Assembly: GCA_003427395.1 (NCBI GenBank)
Contig: BFEA01000079.1
Location: 171,939-235,938, forward strand
Source of the DNA: Chara braunii
Taxonomy: Eukaryota > Streptophyta > Charophyceae > Charales > Characeae
Direction of reading: 5' to 3'
DNA: 64,000 bases
The notes beneath the pieces were generated by a model that was not told the DNA's origin, made no database searches, and saw only the letters and a program-made list of their open reading frames with translations. Below, piece by piece: positions 52,907 through 64,000 of the stretch. Positions within the stretch are counted from its first letter, which is position 1, and every line of letters starts with the position of its first letter. Both the position numbers and the translations under genes were made by a program.

Positions 52907-54105
52907 CTGAATCCATCTAAGTTGAGTGGGTTCAGTGCTGTGTTTTATTTATGTTTGCTGGGATGAATGTATGATCTTTCTAGTCTGGGCCTATCCTAAG
53001 TTGGACAGTCCAGTCGCTTGTTTTCTTTTGAGGTTTCTGAACAGGAGGACGGACACCCTAAGTTGGGAAGACTCAGAATCCTGATGTTTCTTTTGGGTTG
53101 CTAAAAAATAGGACTGGGGATATTCTAAGTTGCATATCCCCAGTCCTGTGTGTGTTTTTCTTTTACGGGGACAAAGGCATAAGACTAAGCGTACCCCTAA
53201 GTTGGGGCGGCTTAGTCATAAGCTGTGAACGTAATGGTCAGACGAAAGCATAAAAATTGATACATATATTATATGAACTTATATTATCTGGCAGACCGGG
53301 CACCCTAAGTTGGGAAAGCCAGTCAGTAAGTCAGGTAAAACAAAAAGAAGAGAGAGACAAATAAAGAATATAAAGTAAAGGTAACCCGGGCAGACTGAGC
53401 GTACCCTTAAGTTAGGGCGGTTCAGTCCTATGCTCGTGATAATATAAAAAGTCAGAGAGTTAGTATAAATCTTTTTTTATTTTCCCTTCTAAACACGAGG
53501 CGGGATCGGAAGTTCCCTTGGTTGGGGAGGTCTGATCATTTTCCTAACAAGAGAGAAAAATATAAAATTTATGCAAGTATATCAATGATTGTTCTCTTAT
53601 ATTGTCGTTGCGAAGACTAAGCGTACCCTTAAGTTAGGGCGGCCTGGTCATATTGTCTTGTGTACCTAAAACTGTTTAGGCTAGCTAGGCGTACCCTTAC
53701 GTTAGGGCGGCTTAGTGATATGCCCTTGTCGTTGACGTGATGTAGGTTGGACGTACCCTTATGTTAGGGCGGTCCGACGTTTCGTTGTTCGTACTTGTTT
53801 TAGGCAGGTTAGACACACCCTTAAGTTGGGGCAGCCTAATCCTATGCCCTACGTAACTTTGTCTAGAACGGACTAGGCATACCCTTAAGTTAGGGCAGTC
53901 TACTTTTATGCTTCATGTCGTTAGTTAAGCAGAAGCCAGACGTACCCTTAAGTTAGGGCGGTCTGGTTATATATTTTATGACTAGAGTCAATGATGTGTT
54001 GGACATACCCTTAAGTTAGGGCAGTCCAGTTGTGCGTACTTTACTTGTTTACTTAGGCAGGTTGGACATACCCTTAAGTTAGGGCATTGTCTGATTGTAT
54101 GCCAT
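52907..54105 (+). repeat. Array C of hairpins with covarying outer stems
   Basis: About fifteen units share a core like GTACCCTTAAGTTAGGGCGG, in which CCCT and AGGG pair around a TAAGTT-type loop. Outer stems differ but pair within units: CTGAATCCA (52,907) with TGGGTTCAG (52,927), AGGACTGGGGATA (53,110-53,122) with TATCCCCAGTCCT (53,135-53,147, 13 of 13), GACTAAGC (53,183) with GCTTAGTC (53,210), GACTGAGC (53,393) with GTTCAGTC (53,420, one G-T), and GTTGGAC with GTCCGAC near 53,745. A few units (for example near 53,613) pair poorly. Unit spacing is about 60-100 bp. Confidence 0.82.
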
Positions 54106-54479
54106 AAGTAAGAGGGACTTAAAAGAGAAAAGAATTGAGAGGTGTAACGAACTACTTGGACCAAACTGATGTGGGATTGCGAGAGATATTTGTTTATGCA
54201 TGCTTGTGAGCTCTCACTCTGGGACGTCTTTTCGATAGGTTAGTTGCTTAAATGCTCGCCAAGTGTTGGAGCCATAGGTAGATGAGATGGATGATGAAAG
54301 AGGAAGCTTGGGATAAGGATAAGACTGACCTTACTGAAAGTTAGAATTGACGATAGCTCACAATATCGTCTGAAAAAAAATCGTGTAAACTGTCTTCAAT
54401 CCTAACTATCAAGCAAGTGTCAGAAGTTAGTCTCGAGTATAGCTTTGTTTTGTCTTTTCTGTTTTCAGCTTTGTATAAG

Positions 54480-54625
54480 TCTTGGCACCCTCCTGTTCTT
54501 GTGAGAAGCGCTGCCGAAATTTTTGCAAATCTGAGAGAGTTGGTCGTTTTTTTGGCTCATGGAAATTCTGAGAAGGCATTTTTCCTACGCAAAGCGCTGC
54601 CGAAATTTCGTAGGATTAGAGGAGT
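54480..54625 (+). repeat. Tandem AGCGCTGCCGAAATTT repeat, two units, in LTR copy 3
   Basis: Units near 54,505 and 54,592 correspond to the 118-bp repeats of copies 1 and 2. Confidence 0.7.
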
Positions 54626-57113
54626 TATAATATTTTTAGCTAGGAGTTAATTGGCAGATCTACCCGGAATAGGGAAGAAGCTCAGTGACTTGGTACTAGT
54701 AACGGGAGGTGATAATGAGGTTAGTGGAGGAGCTAAGTTACAACTTGGGGAACATAATCCTTTTGGCATGAACATAGTAGTGGTTCTTTTTGGCCTGTAC
54801 TATGATGCAGGTTTCCGTATTTCGTTTGAAGGCTTGACTCGTTCGGCCTGATCTTCTGAAGGATCGCTTGGGTTTTCACCCAGATTCTTTAAAAATGGCA
54901 ATTTTTTAAAGACTGAGTATTTTTGTTAAGGAAAGGTGGGGAAATGGTTGGGCTTGAGTGCATAAGGCAAGGTGTGAGTTGCAAAAGGTTGAAAAATTGA
55001 CCCCTTTAGTATGTGCGATGTTGTTTGAATGTCGTGCGTAAGATTGCAGGTATGTATGGAAGAATCTCGATTAAGTTTTGTTGAATGACTATGTTCTTGG
55101 ATCCAGATGAGCAAACCACACAACTGTCGTGAGAGTGACCTACCACACAACTCGTTGTTTGATTGTGATTGTCTTTTCCCCCTGTCCTGATATTGCGAGA
55201 GTTAAAGTGGGCATACGTTCGGGTAACCCCCCATGGGGCTATGAGGTCGTACGTCTACGTCGTCCTCTTCCTCGATGATTTTATTTGGTCGGACGCTAGT
55301 CCTGAGCCTGAAATTCGAGGTCCTTGTCCAGGACGTCCCAGGTCCTAGACTCAACGCGAAATGGATCATCCCTCGCGCGGAGGCTGATTTACTTGCCCGC
55401 ATGACGCTGTACCCGGGAGACAGAAGCGCTGCGAGGCTGAGGGGCTGTCCCCTAGCAACTCGGTCCAACGGGGGTTCATGTTTTCTTCTGCTAACGTTAA
55501 AGATTCTTTTTCTTTTTTTCCTTGTCTTTAATTTATTTTGGTGGAACGATAAAGTTCCGGGGGGAAGGTTTAGCGTGTCGCTGGTGATGCGCCAGACAAC
55601 TCACCACTGCTCCGAATTCCTTCCTGCCCTAGGGACCATCTTACCCCACACCCTTTAGGACACCTCAGGGTGCAGAAGATGGTAAGGGCCTCAGGCCGGT
55701 TTTTGCGCTCGCTAAAGGTTTTCCCCCCTTAGCGTGCACTTCAGTCGACGCCTGAGTGTCGAGAGCGACCCCATGGCTCGGATGAGGCCACTCGGTTATG
55801 GGCACCACATAATGCGCCGTCATCACGACTGCTTACGTAAGGCTGCATTGCTGGTCGGTATGTGTAGGTCATGCGTCCACGCGGTCTTATACTAAACCTC
55901 GCGCGCAACACTTACCGATTTTCGCATTGGAAAGTTATGGGTCAAGCGGAAAGGACGAAAGCATGTGGCGGTAAGTAGACCCGAGTTTCGGTAATGCGAA
56001 GCGATGTGCGGACGGAGTACTAGCCCTACTCGGCCTATGGGGACCCGCATACGAGCTTCCAACGTTTCGAATGTCGGTTGGCACATGGGTTTGACTTGGG
56101 CATTATCCGCACACACCTTTCGTACTGACCTGCCCCTTCCATTTGATAGGCCTATCAGGCTATACAAGTTGGTATATGGACTAGGCAGAGAGGAAAAGGG
56201 GGGGGTGAGCCTCTTTCTCTATCTGCGTTCGCTTCCTTTTTGAGTTTTCATAATTGGACGTTGCAGTCCGTGGCAGCTTTCAAAGTCAAACCCCTTGATC
56301 TCAGGCCGCCACAACAGCCCTGAAGCTGTCTACTCAACCCCTCTCCACAAGGTGCAGAAGAGGGTGTGGTCTTCAACTGCACTTGGCGGTTGTCTAGCGT
56401 CGAGAGATTAACCCCTAAAAGCGCTTATCAGTTGACACTTGAGAGTGTCGAACATGGCTCTCAAGATTATCCAGGATCGCCCGACTATGGGTACCACGTA
56501 GTACTCCATCGTTGCGATTGCTTGCGTATGCTCGCATGACTAGTTGATATGAGAAGGCCTTATGTCCGAACAATTTTATACTGAAGTCTTACGCGCGATG
56601 CGTATCTAACTCTCGCTTCGGAAAGTCATGGGTCAGATACTGAAGGGACTAGGAGCGTTGTTGTGTTGTTGTGTCGTATGTTTGTGGATGTGAGTGTTAT
56701 GGTGTAACGCGTGGTGTGTGTGATGCGTCCTAGTCGACCGCGTCGAGTCGTGTTTGGGGCCTCAGCCCCCCAATGCGTCGATTCGCGTGCGGGTTCGATT
56801 TTTGGGCGTTCGACCGCGTGTACCCCCTATGCTACAGCGAACGAGAAATGTCCTTGGCTGGGCGTTGACCTAAGTAAGTTAGCTAAAAAAATGCAGAAAT
56901 TGAACTAACTCCTATCGCTCTAGCACGTGGTGAGCAACTAAAGCAGCTACCTGTCAAACTGAAACTCAGACTAAGTAGTGATCTCACTCAGCCACATGCA
57001 AGCCAGACCACAAAGGATAATTACTCTCACCATTCCTAAGTCAGAATCCTCATAAGTAGTTCATGAAACTTTCAGATGATTTAACCCTTGTACCCCACTC
57101 ACATATGACATAA

Positions 57114-57740
57114 TGCTAGACCATTCAGCTTAAAAACAATGTCTAGCATGCCTTAGAATATACACAAACACGTTGCACAACTACTTTTCTCTTCTTAGGG
57201 CATATGACTATACCATTCATCTTCGAAACAATGTCTAGCTGCCCTGAACTGTTTAATATCCCAAGTTTAATAGTTCTCTGACTTCGTTCTCACACAAAGA
57301 AATGAAAATATGGGTAGGGGACTGAGCCATTCAGCTTAGAAACAATGCTCAACTTGCCCAGATTACTTTCAATTATACTAAGTATTTTCCTTCTCTCTTC
57401 TTAATGATATGGCTGAGTGTTGGACCATTCAGCTTAGAAACAATGCCTAACTGCCAGTTCGCATGCAAATATAGGTAAAGTACTTTCTATTATACTTAGT
57501 TTATACTTATGTGCGTGGTCTTCAGGCTAAACCATTCAACTTAAAAACAATGCTTAGCCTTAGACCAGAAATCCTCCCTCAGAATGAAATAGACATTAAA
57601 CCCTCCAACCAGGCAAACCCTCAGAAATAAACATAGCATCCAGACCTTCCAACTTAGAAACAATGTCTGACCCTTCAGAAAACAGTCAAATAAACATAGC
57701 CCTGGGCCATTCAGCTTAGAAACAATGTTCAGTCTTTGGT
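57114..57740 (-). repeat. Array D of hairpins with covarying outer stems
   Basis: About eight units share the plus-strand core CCATTCAGCTTAGAAACAAT. On the LTR sense strand CATT and AATG pair around a loop containing CTAAG. Outer stems: TGCTAGAC (57,114-57,121) with GTCTAGCA (57,141-57,148), AGGCTAA (57,524-57,530) with TTAGCCT (57,554-57,560), CCAGAC with GTCTG near 57,640. Others need A-C or G-T pairs on the plus strand. Confidence 0.75.
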
Positions 57741-60700
57741 TGACCCGGTCAAACATATGCAGTTTGCCTTCCTCCCACCTTCTCTCAGTTCGTTCCTTAG
57801 TCTGCTTTCAGTCAAAATAAAGAGAAACTTAAACTTTTCACACATATTCTTTCCATTTCAGTCTGATTAATCCTGAACAGAAAGCAAGAATCATAGGGGA
57901 GACACATGCATATAATAAGTCAAAACTAGGGGGAACTAGTCAAACAAGGGTATAGCGGGGTCGTACAGACAAAAGGAGATGTACCTAATGGTTCCCTGCC
58001 TCCAGAACTCCTCCTGAGTTCCGGCAGAGCTCCCGCAATCGGTGGGTTGACTCCCCACAGAGTCTTGCTGCGGTCCTACAGGTTGCAATCCCGCCTGCCA
58101 CCTTCCTTTCTGAACAGGACTAGACTTAGAGTAAGAAGGGCAGAAGTAGGGGTTTGAGACTCTCGAGATACAGGAGGGAGACTGACTCAACTCCCAGGAG
58201 AGGACCTTGTTATCGTCATGCGCCTGAGGGCCCCGCAATGGTCGCCAAAACGCGCAGCAGGGACAGCCGAGCCTCAGTCAACCGCCAGGAAGATGAATGA
58301 AGAGGTTTGGCCTATCAAGTTGAGCAACTCCTCTCAGACAATCCTCTTAAACCTCAACGGTGCCCCCCCCCTTTTTGCAGCTCATTCGCTCCTCCAAGTC
58401 CCAAACTTAGGCATTGTCATTTCTAGCCAGTTTGCTTAATGCGCAACCTACGGTAGGTGTACTTCTTATGCTCTATTCAATCCGTAGTCAGCCCAATGAG
58501 GACTCAACAGAACGCAACACGCTCAACAACCACTTACAGAAATTACTGCAGTACAACTTTACAGGTCAGACAAACAGGCCCCACCATAGCATATCCCGTA
58601 CTTTGTGCCTCAGCGCCCTTACTCTCACTCTTTTCACCGGTCAGCACCCGGTTGACATCGTAACTCGACTCTTAGCCCACTTTGTTGAGGCCGCTCGTCG
58701 CCCCCCCCCTGACGTTGAGCCGCCTTTGACTGCTGTTTCCACTTGTATAGGCTCGGTACACTGCAACAACCCGTCCTCGATTTACCTGCAGTCAAACTGC
58801 TACCTATTGGCTTCCCGGCGGTTCTCCTAATCGCTGCAAAGGCCTTTTCCCCTCAACAAAACTCAGTTCGCTTGCAGACAGACTCGGCGGGATATAGCAG
58901 GGCAGCATGACACACCGTTGTGCACAACAAATCACAGTACTAAAAGCAACACTCGAATAGAGTCCCACCGCACCCCCTTATATGCCCGTTTTGAATGGTA
59001 GGCGAGGTGCGACAACCCAACAACCCCAACGTGTTCAGCCTCTGCATGCAATAAGACAAGACATAATAGCGACATGTGACACCGAGCACCACAAACCCGG
59101 CGAGTGTGCGTAGCAACACAATCGCAGTCTCCTTTCACCCGATACGCTACCAATGGCTTGGTAGTGACGCAACATAATTCATGGTAGGAGCAACAGCGGG
59201 GCGCGAACGACTGTCTGCCCTGCAGCAGTAGTCAAAGTATATGCATGTGTCGGCCATGCAGGCCATCGTTGTGACCGGGCACGTCCTCTCATAGGCTGTA
59301 TTCACACGGGAAATCTGAATCATCCAAGCTTTGCCCCATGCAAGGTCCTTATTCTTGTCGAGCTTTTCTCAAGGCCCCCACGTTACTTCCTGGCAGATAT
59401 GCCGCTCTGGCCAACTTCACCCTGTCCCCGTCCCTCGCTCTGTGTAACCTAGTCTGTCGAATAACTCGCCTGTCTGCCTTACTGCGGTTCCCCCCGGACT
59501 TCCTATCACGACTTTGCTCCGTTCAGGGCGGGTCACTAGCTTCCGACCCGCTGCAGTTCACACCAAGGCGCGCCAATTGAGTATACCTTCGTGGATCGGC
59601 TTGGCTGCGAGGATGAGCTGTTCTCTCCGGACAGACAGGATGGACGGCACACCGTGCTCAGGTAAGTCTTCAACCCCACGATTCGCCTCCCGCTACCTCC
59701 ACGAAGGGGCGAGCAGATCGAATGAATCTCCTGCTAGAACACGAAACGACACATTACCTTTTCGAAGCTCCTCTCTCCGGACGCATTTCTCAATGCCAAA
59801 ACCGACTGATCTACTTATTAACTTCCGAATTCGACTTAATCATCGGATCCGCCCACTCTCAAACCCTTATCTCGGTCTTTACCCCACTCGATTCTATCAA
59901 GAATCGAGTGATATCTCAATTCTTTTGTCCTGTTATTCTCCCTTCCGTCATAGCTTTCACGCACTTCAAAACTCGCCTAACTCTAATCCTGCTAACTCTT
60001 ATTTAAGACTAACTCCAAAATCGGACTCGCCTGGGGTCAAAACCCCAAGATCGACTCCTCCCCCGCTCGATTCTGCTGAGGATCGAGCAAGCTCGACTTT
60101 ATCCCCTGCGCCTCACTTTGTCTCCCCACCATCTCCGCCTTCGGCCTGTATGCACCTAGCGTGATTCTGCGCCAGGGTTCATCCCTCCTTTTCGTGCCTT
60201 CGAGCTCCCTTTTGCCAGCCACCCTGTTTTCCCACTCGCTACCTCCACACTCCGCCTCTCTTCCCTCGTCCTCAGTGTCCCCGTTCTACCTTGCGCTGCC
60301 CGCTGCTGCTAGCGCAGCCCAGCAGGATCTGCCGCTCCGCTTACTTGTGCCAACTCCGGCATCGGAGCTGCGCTATCTGCTTCGGCGCCCCCCCCCGCTG
60401 CTGCCCGAGGCCCGCTGCGCTATCAGAGTACTGATGCTCATGGGGGGAGGGGACCTGAGGAGAGGCACAGTGATTGGCCAGTCGAAGAGGCCCGACCCTG
60501 ATGCTACCGGCTAGCCCCTGGCCGGTACCGCCCGCCTGCTCCGCTCCTTCTCACAAGAGTCACAACAGCGCTCCACTTCGCCCGCTGCTGCCTTGCTATT
60601 CTACTTCAGCGTCCGTCGCTTACCTTACCTCACCCGGCCTGCCTAGCGCCCGTCGCCCGCTTACGCTATCACTTCGCCTTGCCCCTGCTACCGGTCTCCG

Positions 60701-61762
60701 ATGTTACTGGCTGGCCCTCCCGGTCAATCGAGGCAATTAGGTCCTGATGATACCGGCTAGCCCCCGACCGGTGCCACCTGCCCACAACAACAAATATCGC
60801 CCCTGCTAGTGGGTACAACTCCCTCATGTTCCCTCGTTGGAGGCTTGAGCACGGATGTGGTTGCTATGGAGATCCTCGAAACCCTATAACTGGGTACTTC
60901 GGCGCAATCCCGAAAACAGTTTGCGGCCGCGCTCCAAGCCACCCAGCGAATACAACACATCCCCGCGAAACCTCATCGGACCCAAAATGTAGGTCATATA
61001 CATCCAGTATTACCGACCCCCCCCTTTTTTTTTTTTTTTTTTATCAAGCACAATCACGAACTCAAGCCCTGACCGCGCCGTGGTGGCCATTAAATCCGGC
61101 GTTGCGTCCAGGTCAACGGCACGCCGGAGTATAAAAAGAAATAAACAGAAATACAGTGCTAAAAAGAATTATCTAGAAAATGCCACCACCGATCGGACGC
61201 CGCGGACAGCAAAATCAAGGGGGATAGCCCCGCCAGGCCCTCGACCCCTCAGTCCCCTTCGCGCTACTCTGATATTCCCGCGCCGTCGCCGCTCGGTCTC
61301 AATCCTGGAACCCCTTCGACGAAAATCGGACGCCTAACCGCTAATGCTAAGCCCAAGTCTGGGTTTGGCTCCGACGGACACCTAAATAAACGGACACCGC
61401 GCAACGCGCACGCAACGCGCGCGCAACGCGCGGGCCTACTGAAAACACGTCAAGGCCTTCTCACTGTTGATGTCGTTCTCCTCACGTACACATATGTCAC
61501 AAATAAACACACCAATCAGAGAGACACGATCCGTTTAATCCTAACTTAATCAGAAAAATAAAAATCTGGTTGGCGACCACGCCGGCTCTTCAGTCATCAA
61601 AGATAAGAAGAGATCACGCGTGCCTTAAGTCTACGCGCCCACACACTTTCTACTCTAATCAGCCACTCAGTCAACGTAAACCATAGACGCAGCCGCGCCT
61701 CCCGCGGTATACTTAGACTTTAAACCAAAGCTATTTTCAGTCGCCTGCAAAAACTAGGGCGG

Positions 61763-61780
61763 ATACCCTTGTAAGGGTAT
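61763..61780. repeat. Terminal palindrome of the LTR-like unit (copy 4)
   Basis: ATACCCTTGTAAGGGTAT, 11 bp inside the TGTTGG end. Confidence 0.9.
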
Positions 61781-61879
61781 TCGCACCAACAACGTGACGT
61801 CCTCCTGTCGTATGAAGTGAGCAAACTGACAAGGAGAAGTGAAGGCGATGTCTAGGTGGGACCCAGAGGGAGGAGAGTC

Positions 61880-62692
61880 CTAGGGAGGTAGGTCTGAAGG
61901 GGTGTCGCCTGTGGTTCCAATGAAGGGGACTTGATGGGTTTGATAGCACTTCGTTTTGAGAACAAGTGTCTCAATCGCCCATTCGGCCTCTGTGTCACGG
62001 AACCGGTGAGACCAGGGAGTGCCAAGGAATAATTTGTACCTAGTCTCCAGCACGTCGAAGTATGTGGAGGAATGGCAGCGCCGAGGCGCCTGGGTGCTAT
62101 CCGATGGCTGGAGGGTGAGAAAGAAGTGGAGGTCAGGGACTGTCTGATCGAAGAAACGCTGCGTCTTGTTATCTCTGAGGGTAACGGAGATATGCGAGCG
62201 AGACCCGGAGGTAGCTAGGCGAGCTTCCTCAACCACGTGAGGGTGAACGAAGTTTTCCTGCGAGTCAGAGTCCCATAAAACACGGTACACCCTCGTAGAT
62301 GTCCCCAGGCGAATAAGGATGATGGAGAGGGTGCAATCAGGGTCAGAGAGCAGAGTGAGAAGACGACGCAGGACGTTTACGTGTCTCGTGAGTAGGTCCT
62401 GGCGAGCATGAAGGATGCTCAAATCCAGGAGAGATGACACAACATCATCTCGAATCGCCACCTGGGCACTACAACGAGTTGTGTGAATGGCGCGACACGT
62501 TGGGAGTCTCGGAGGGGAAGGACTAGATGCGGTGGTCTGCTGTGGGGCAGACGATACCTCGACAGACAGTGGGGCAGAGAGAACTGCGTCTGTCGTGTCC
62601 CGAGGGTCCTCTGGTGGGGTAGCCAAAAGGGCAAACTGCGACTTGGTGGTCGGGAAACCGGCTACGTGCGAGGCCTCAGCGGTACACTGCAC
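61880..62692 (-). pseudogene. Chromovirus aspartic protease region
   Basis: The 270-codon minus-strand frame has RVLWDSDSQENFVHPHVVEE, the retropepsin active-site segment in which the usual DSG(A/C) reads DSD, and KLFLGTPWSHRFRDTEAEWA, the LG-x-PW motif that follows in Ty3/gypsy proteases. The Gly to Asp change in the active-site triad would be inactivating. The frame ends at 61,880, 88 bp before the LTR start at 61,791. The linker to reverse transcriptase is cut off there. Gag lies immediately upstream on the same strand. Confidence 0.7.
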
Positions 62693-63960
62693 CGTGGCTA
62701 GTTGTGTGGGGCTGGTCGGGCGGGGCCGGGGGGGGACTGAGATCGGCGCTGACGAGAAATGTCAGCGTAGTGTCGATCGAGGGCGGCATGGTATGGACAC
62801 CGTGAGGAGGTGTATCCATCTTGGCGGCAACGAAGGCAGCCGTGACGGGCCTCGAGGGCGGCGCGCTTCTCAGGAGATAGAGCTCTACGAGGAGGAACAA
62901 AATATGCGGGAGGTCGATCTGAGGAACTGTTGTCGTATGGGCGCCAGCCTGTGCAACCTGACTGTGTGCACGACCCATGGTGGACATGGCCATCTGCAGG
63001 CGCTCGGCCCCTGGGACAATGTCATCATCCTAGTGATATTGGACGACGTCTCGGAGCTCGATGTCCTCGGGGGCGTCCCCAAGGGTAGGGTCAAGCTCGG
63101 CCGAGGTGTCCTCGCCGTACTCTAGAGAACTGTAACGCCGAGAGAATGGCGCTCCAGGTTGAGCTGGGCGGTGAAAACGGCCGCCGAAAGAGGATCGACC
63201 ACGAGTGGTGCCGCGTGACTGGGTGGCGGCGACTGCGGATTGCGAAGAAGATGGGACGTCAGAGAAGCGACTCCGCATCTTCTGGTACTGTCGAGCAGCC
63301 TCGTAGACCTGCTCTGAGGAGGCGAAGCTCTGTCGCTAGAGCTAGATGTTGTAGTCAATCAGAAGACTGACTACGAACCTGTTGGTCAAAAGGACCTGAG
63401 GTAGGAATGCCTCATCACAAATGAGGCGAGTGTCCTGAAACACTTTGATGTGATGCTCAAGATCGGCTGGTGCGGAGGACCTGCGCCAGTGCGTCTGGGT
63501 AACCCGATCTAAGGCGTCGGTCGCATCGTGGAGAGTGTCGTAGCGGTCATGGAGGAACACGGTGAAATCCGCGAGAGTAGGAGCCTCACCTGCGGGAGTA
63601 CGATGGGAATTATAGTTCTCTCATGCGGAGAGCGCGCTGCCTCGCAATTTAGTTGAGAGCGTGGAGCACCACCACACTTGACTAGTGTTAGTCAGTGTGA
63701 GCGGCACGTGTGGCAACCTGCAACCAGTGCCACACACGCATTGTACCATCGAAGTGGGGTATGTCCGAAAGACGCACAAGGGTGGGACCGCTGTGTTGAC
63801 GGCGAGGGGAGAGGGTTTGACATGCCTGCACTCCGATGACAAATATCGAGGCCCGATGACAAATATCGAGGCCGGTGCAGAGGTAGACGTGGTGGTTAGC
63901 TGAGAGTCGGGGCTGCTGGTGGAAGGTCCAGCAGACGTGGAGGCAATGGCCGCAGCCAAC
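62693..63960 (-). pseudogene. Chromovirus gag remnant
   Basis: Minus-strand pieces in several frames: 63,621-63,959 (Ser/Thr-rich start MAAAIASTSAGPSTSSPDS), 63,342-63,560 with a capsid-like SAPADLEHHIKVFQDTRLIC stretch, and further Ser/Arg-rich sequence. Near 62,812-62,850 one frame gives GCLRCRQDGYTSSRC, a zinc knuckle CX2CX4HX4C in which Tyr replaces the His. Several frame changes and the altered knuckle mark it as decayed. It directly precedes the protease region on the same strand, the normal gag-pol order. Confidence 0.55.
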
Positions 63961-64000
63961 TATGACGGAGTAGCGAGGTAGGAGGGTAGAGGGGGGGGGG

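Larger units (their letters stand above)
48126..56862 (+). mobile_element. Giant LTR-like unit, copy 3 (3' end missing)
   Basis: The unit starts TGTCGGCGCGAATACCC and follows the same order as copy 2: palindrome 48,137-48,154, tRNA-like, two U6-like segments, long non-coding stretch, GCCGCCATTGCGGGGCCCTC at about 52,206, hairpin array C, 105-118-bp repeats, 3' block with the duplicated TTATACTAA-type segments. It is about 1.1 kb longer than copy 2 between 50,240 and 52,200, where the two are diverged. It breaks off at 56,862 in GAACGAGAAATGTCCTTGGC, about 340 bp before the expected terminus, and joins an inverted copy. It also contains a sequencing adapter (52,442-52,479), so its interior is not fully reliable. 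Confidence 0.6.
56863..61791 (-). mobile_element. Giant LTR-like unit, copy 4 (3' part missing)
   Basis: Read on the minus strand it begins TGTTGGTGCGAATACCC at 61,791, with the terminal palindrome at 61,763-61,780. It continues with a tRNA-like segment (GGCTTAGCATTAGCGGTTAG and GGATTGAGACC, about 61,355-61,297), a non-coding stretch that includes a relative of the 36,004 block near 59,720, the CCATTGCGGGGCCCTCA block (58,228-58,245), and hairpin array D. It ends abruptly at 56,863 in the segment that precedes the 118-bp repeats. I do not see the U6-like sequences in this copy. Confidence 0.6.

Noticed and set aside
1-54105. CRISPR-like array (regular units with variable parts)
   Set aside because: Units are conserved hairpins with self-complementary flanks and irregular spacing in a eukaryotic LTR; there are no unique spacers and no cas-type genes.

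Overview
This is eukaryotic nuclear DNA made almost entirely of repeats, most likely from a green-lineage genome. A streptophyte alga such as Chara is my guess, not something the sequence proves. The pointers are an LTR element primed by a plant-type tRNA-Asp, chromodomain-bearing Ty3/gypsy elements, degenerate LINE-like reading frames, many small inverted-repeat elements and long dinucleotide tracts. I see no ordinary host protein gene. The only intact-looking RNA gene is a 71-nt tRNA-Gly(UCC) of organellar type at 14,814-14,884 on the minus strand.

Layout. 1-3,459: 3' end of a very long LTR-like unit, plus strand. 3,570-8,060: two degenerate LINE remnants (minus) around a CT microsatellite with an assembly gap. 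8,300-10,189: broken Ty3/gypsy pol with chromodomain (plus). 10,190-21,000: gene-poor DNA with several MITE-like elements, short tandem repeats, GA/CT tracts and tRNA-derived pieces. 22,008-24,690: chromovirus RT/RNase H/integrase (minus), stopping exactly where an LTR begins. 24,691-27,777: two LTR pieces joined in opposite orientation. 27,725-30,517: gag frame with two in-frame UAG codons plus a tRNA-Asp primer-binding site (minus). 30,520-37,926: complete copy of the 7.4-kb LTR-like unit (minus). 37,927-48,125: a second Ty3/gypsy type (plus) in which a gag-like polyprotein lies after, not before, PR-RT-RH-IN. 48,126-56,862 and 56,863-61,791: two more LTR copies, plus then minus. 61,880-63,960: chromovirus gag and protease (minus), also cut exactly at an LTR start.

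The most interesting structure is inside the LTR-like unit. Four copies each carry an array of hairpins. Each hairpin has a conserved inner stem and a loop containing TAAG, and an outer stem whose sequence differs from hairpin to hairpin but stays complementary within it, often through G-U type pairs. The near-identical 2.1-kb 5' modules of two copies also hold a tRNA-like A/B-box sequence followed by two U6 snRNA-like sequences. A further tRNA-like plus U6-like pair sits just upstream of the plus-strand pol at 37,952-38,189.

Quality warning. A 38-bp Nextera mate-pair junction adapter lies at 52,442-52,479 between two near-identical segments, and an N gap splits the CT tract. At least one join in this window is therefore artefactual, and other LTR-LTR junctions need checking before biological use.
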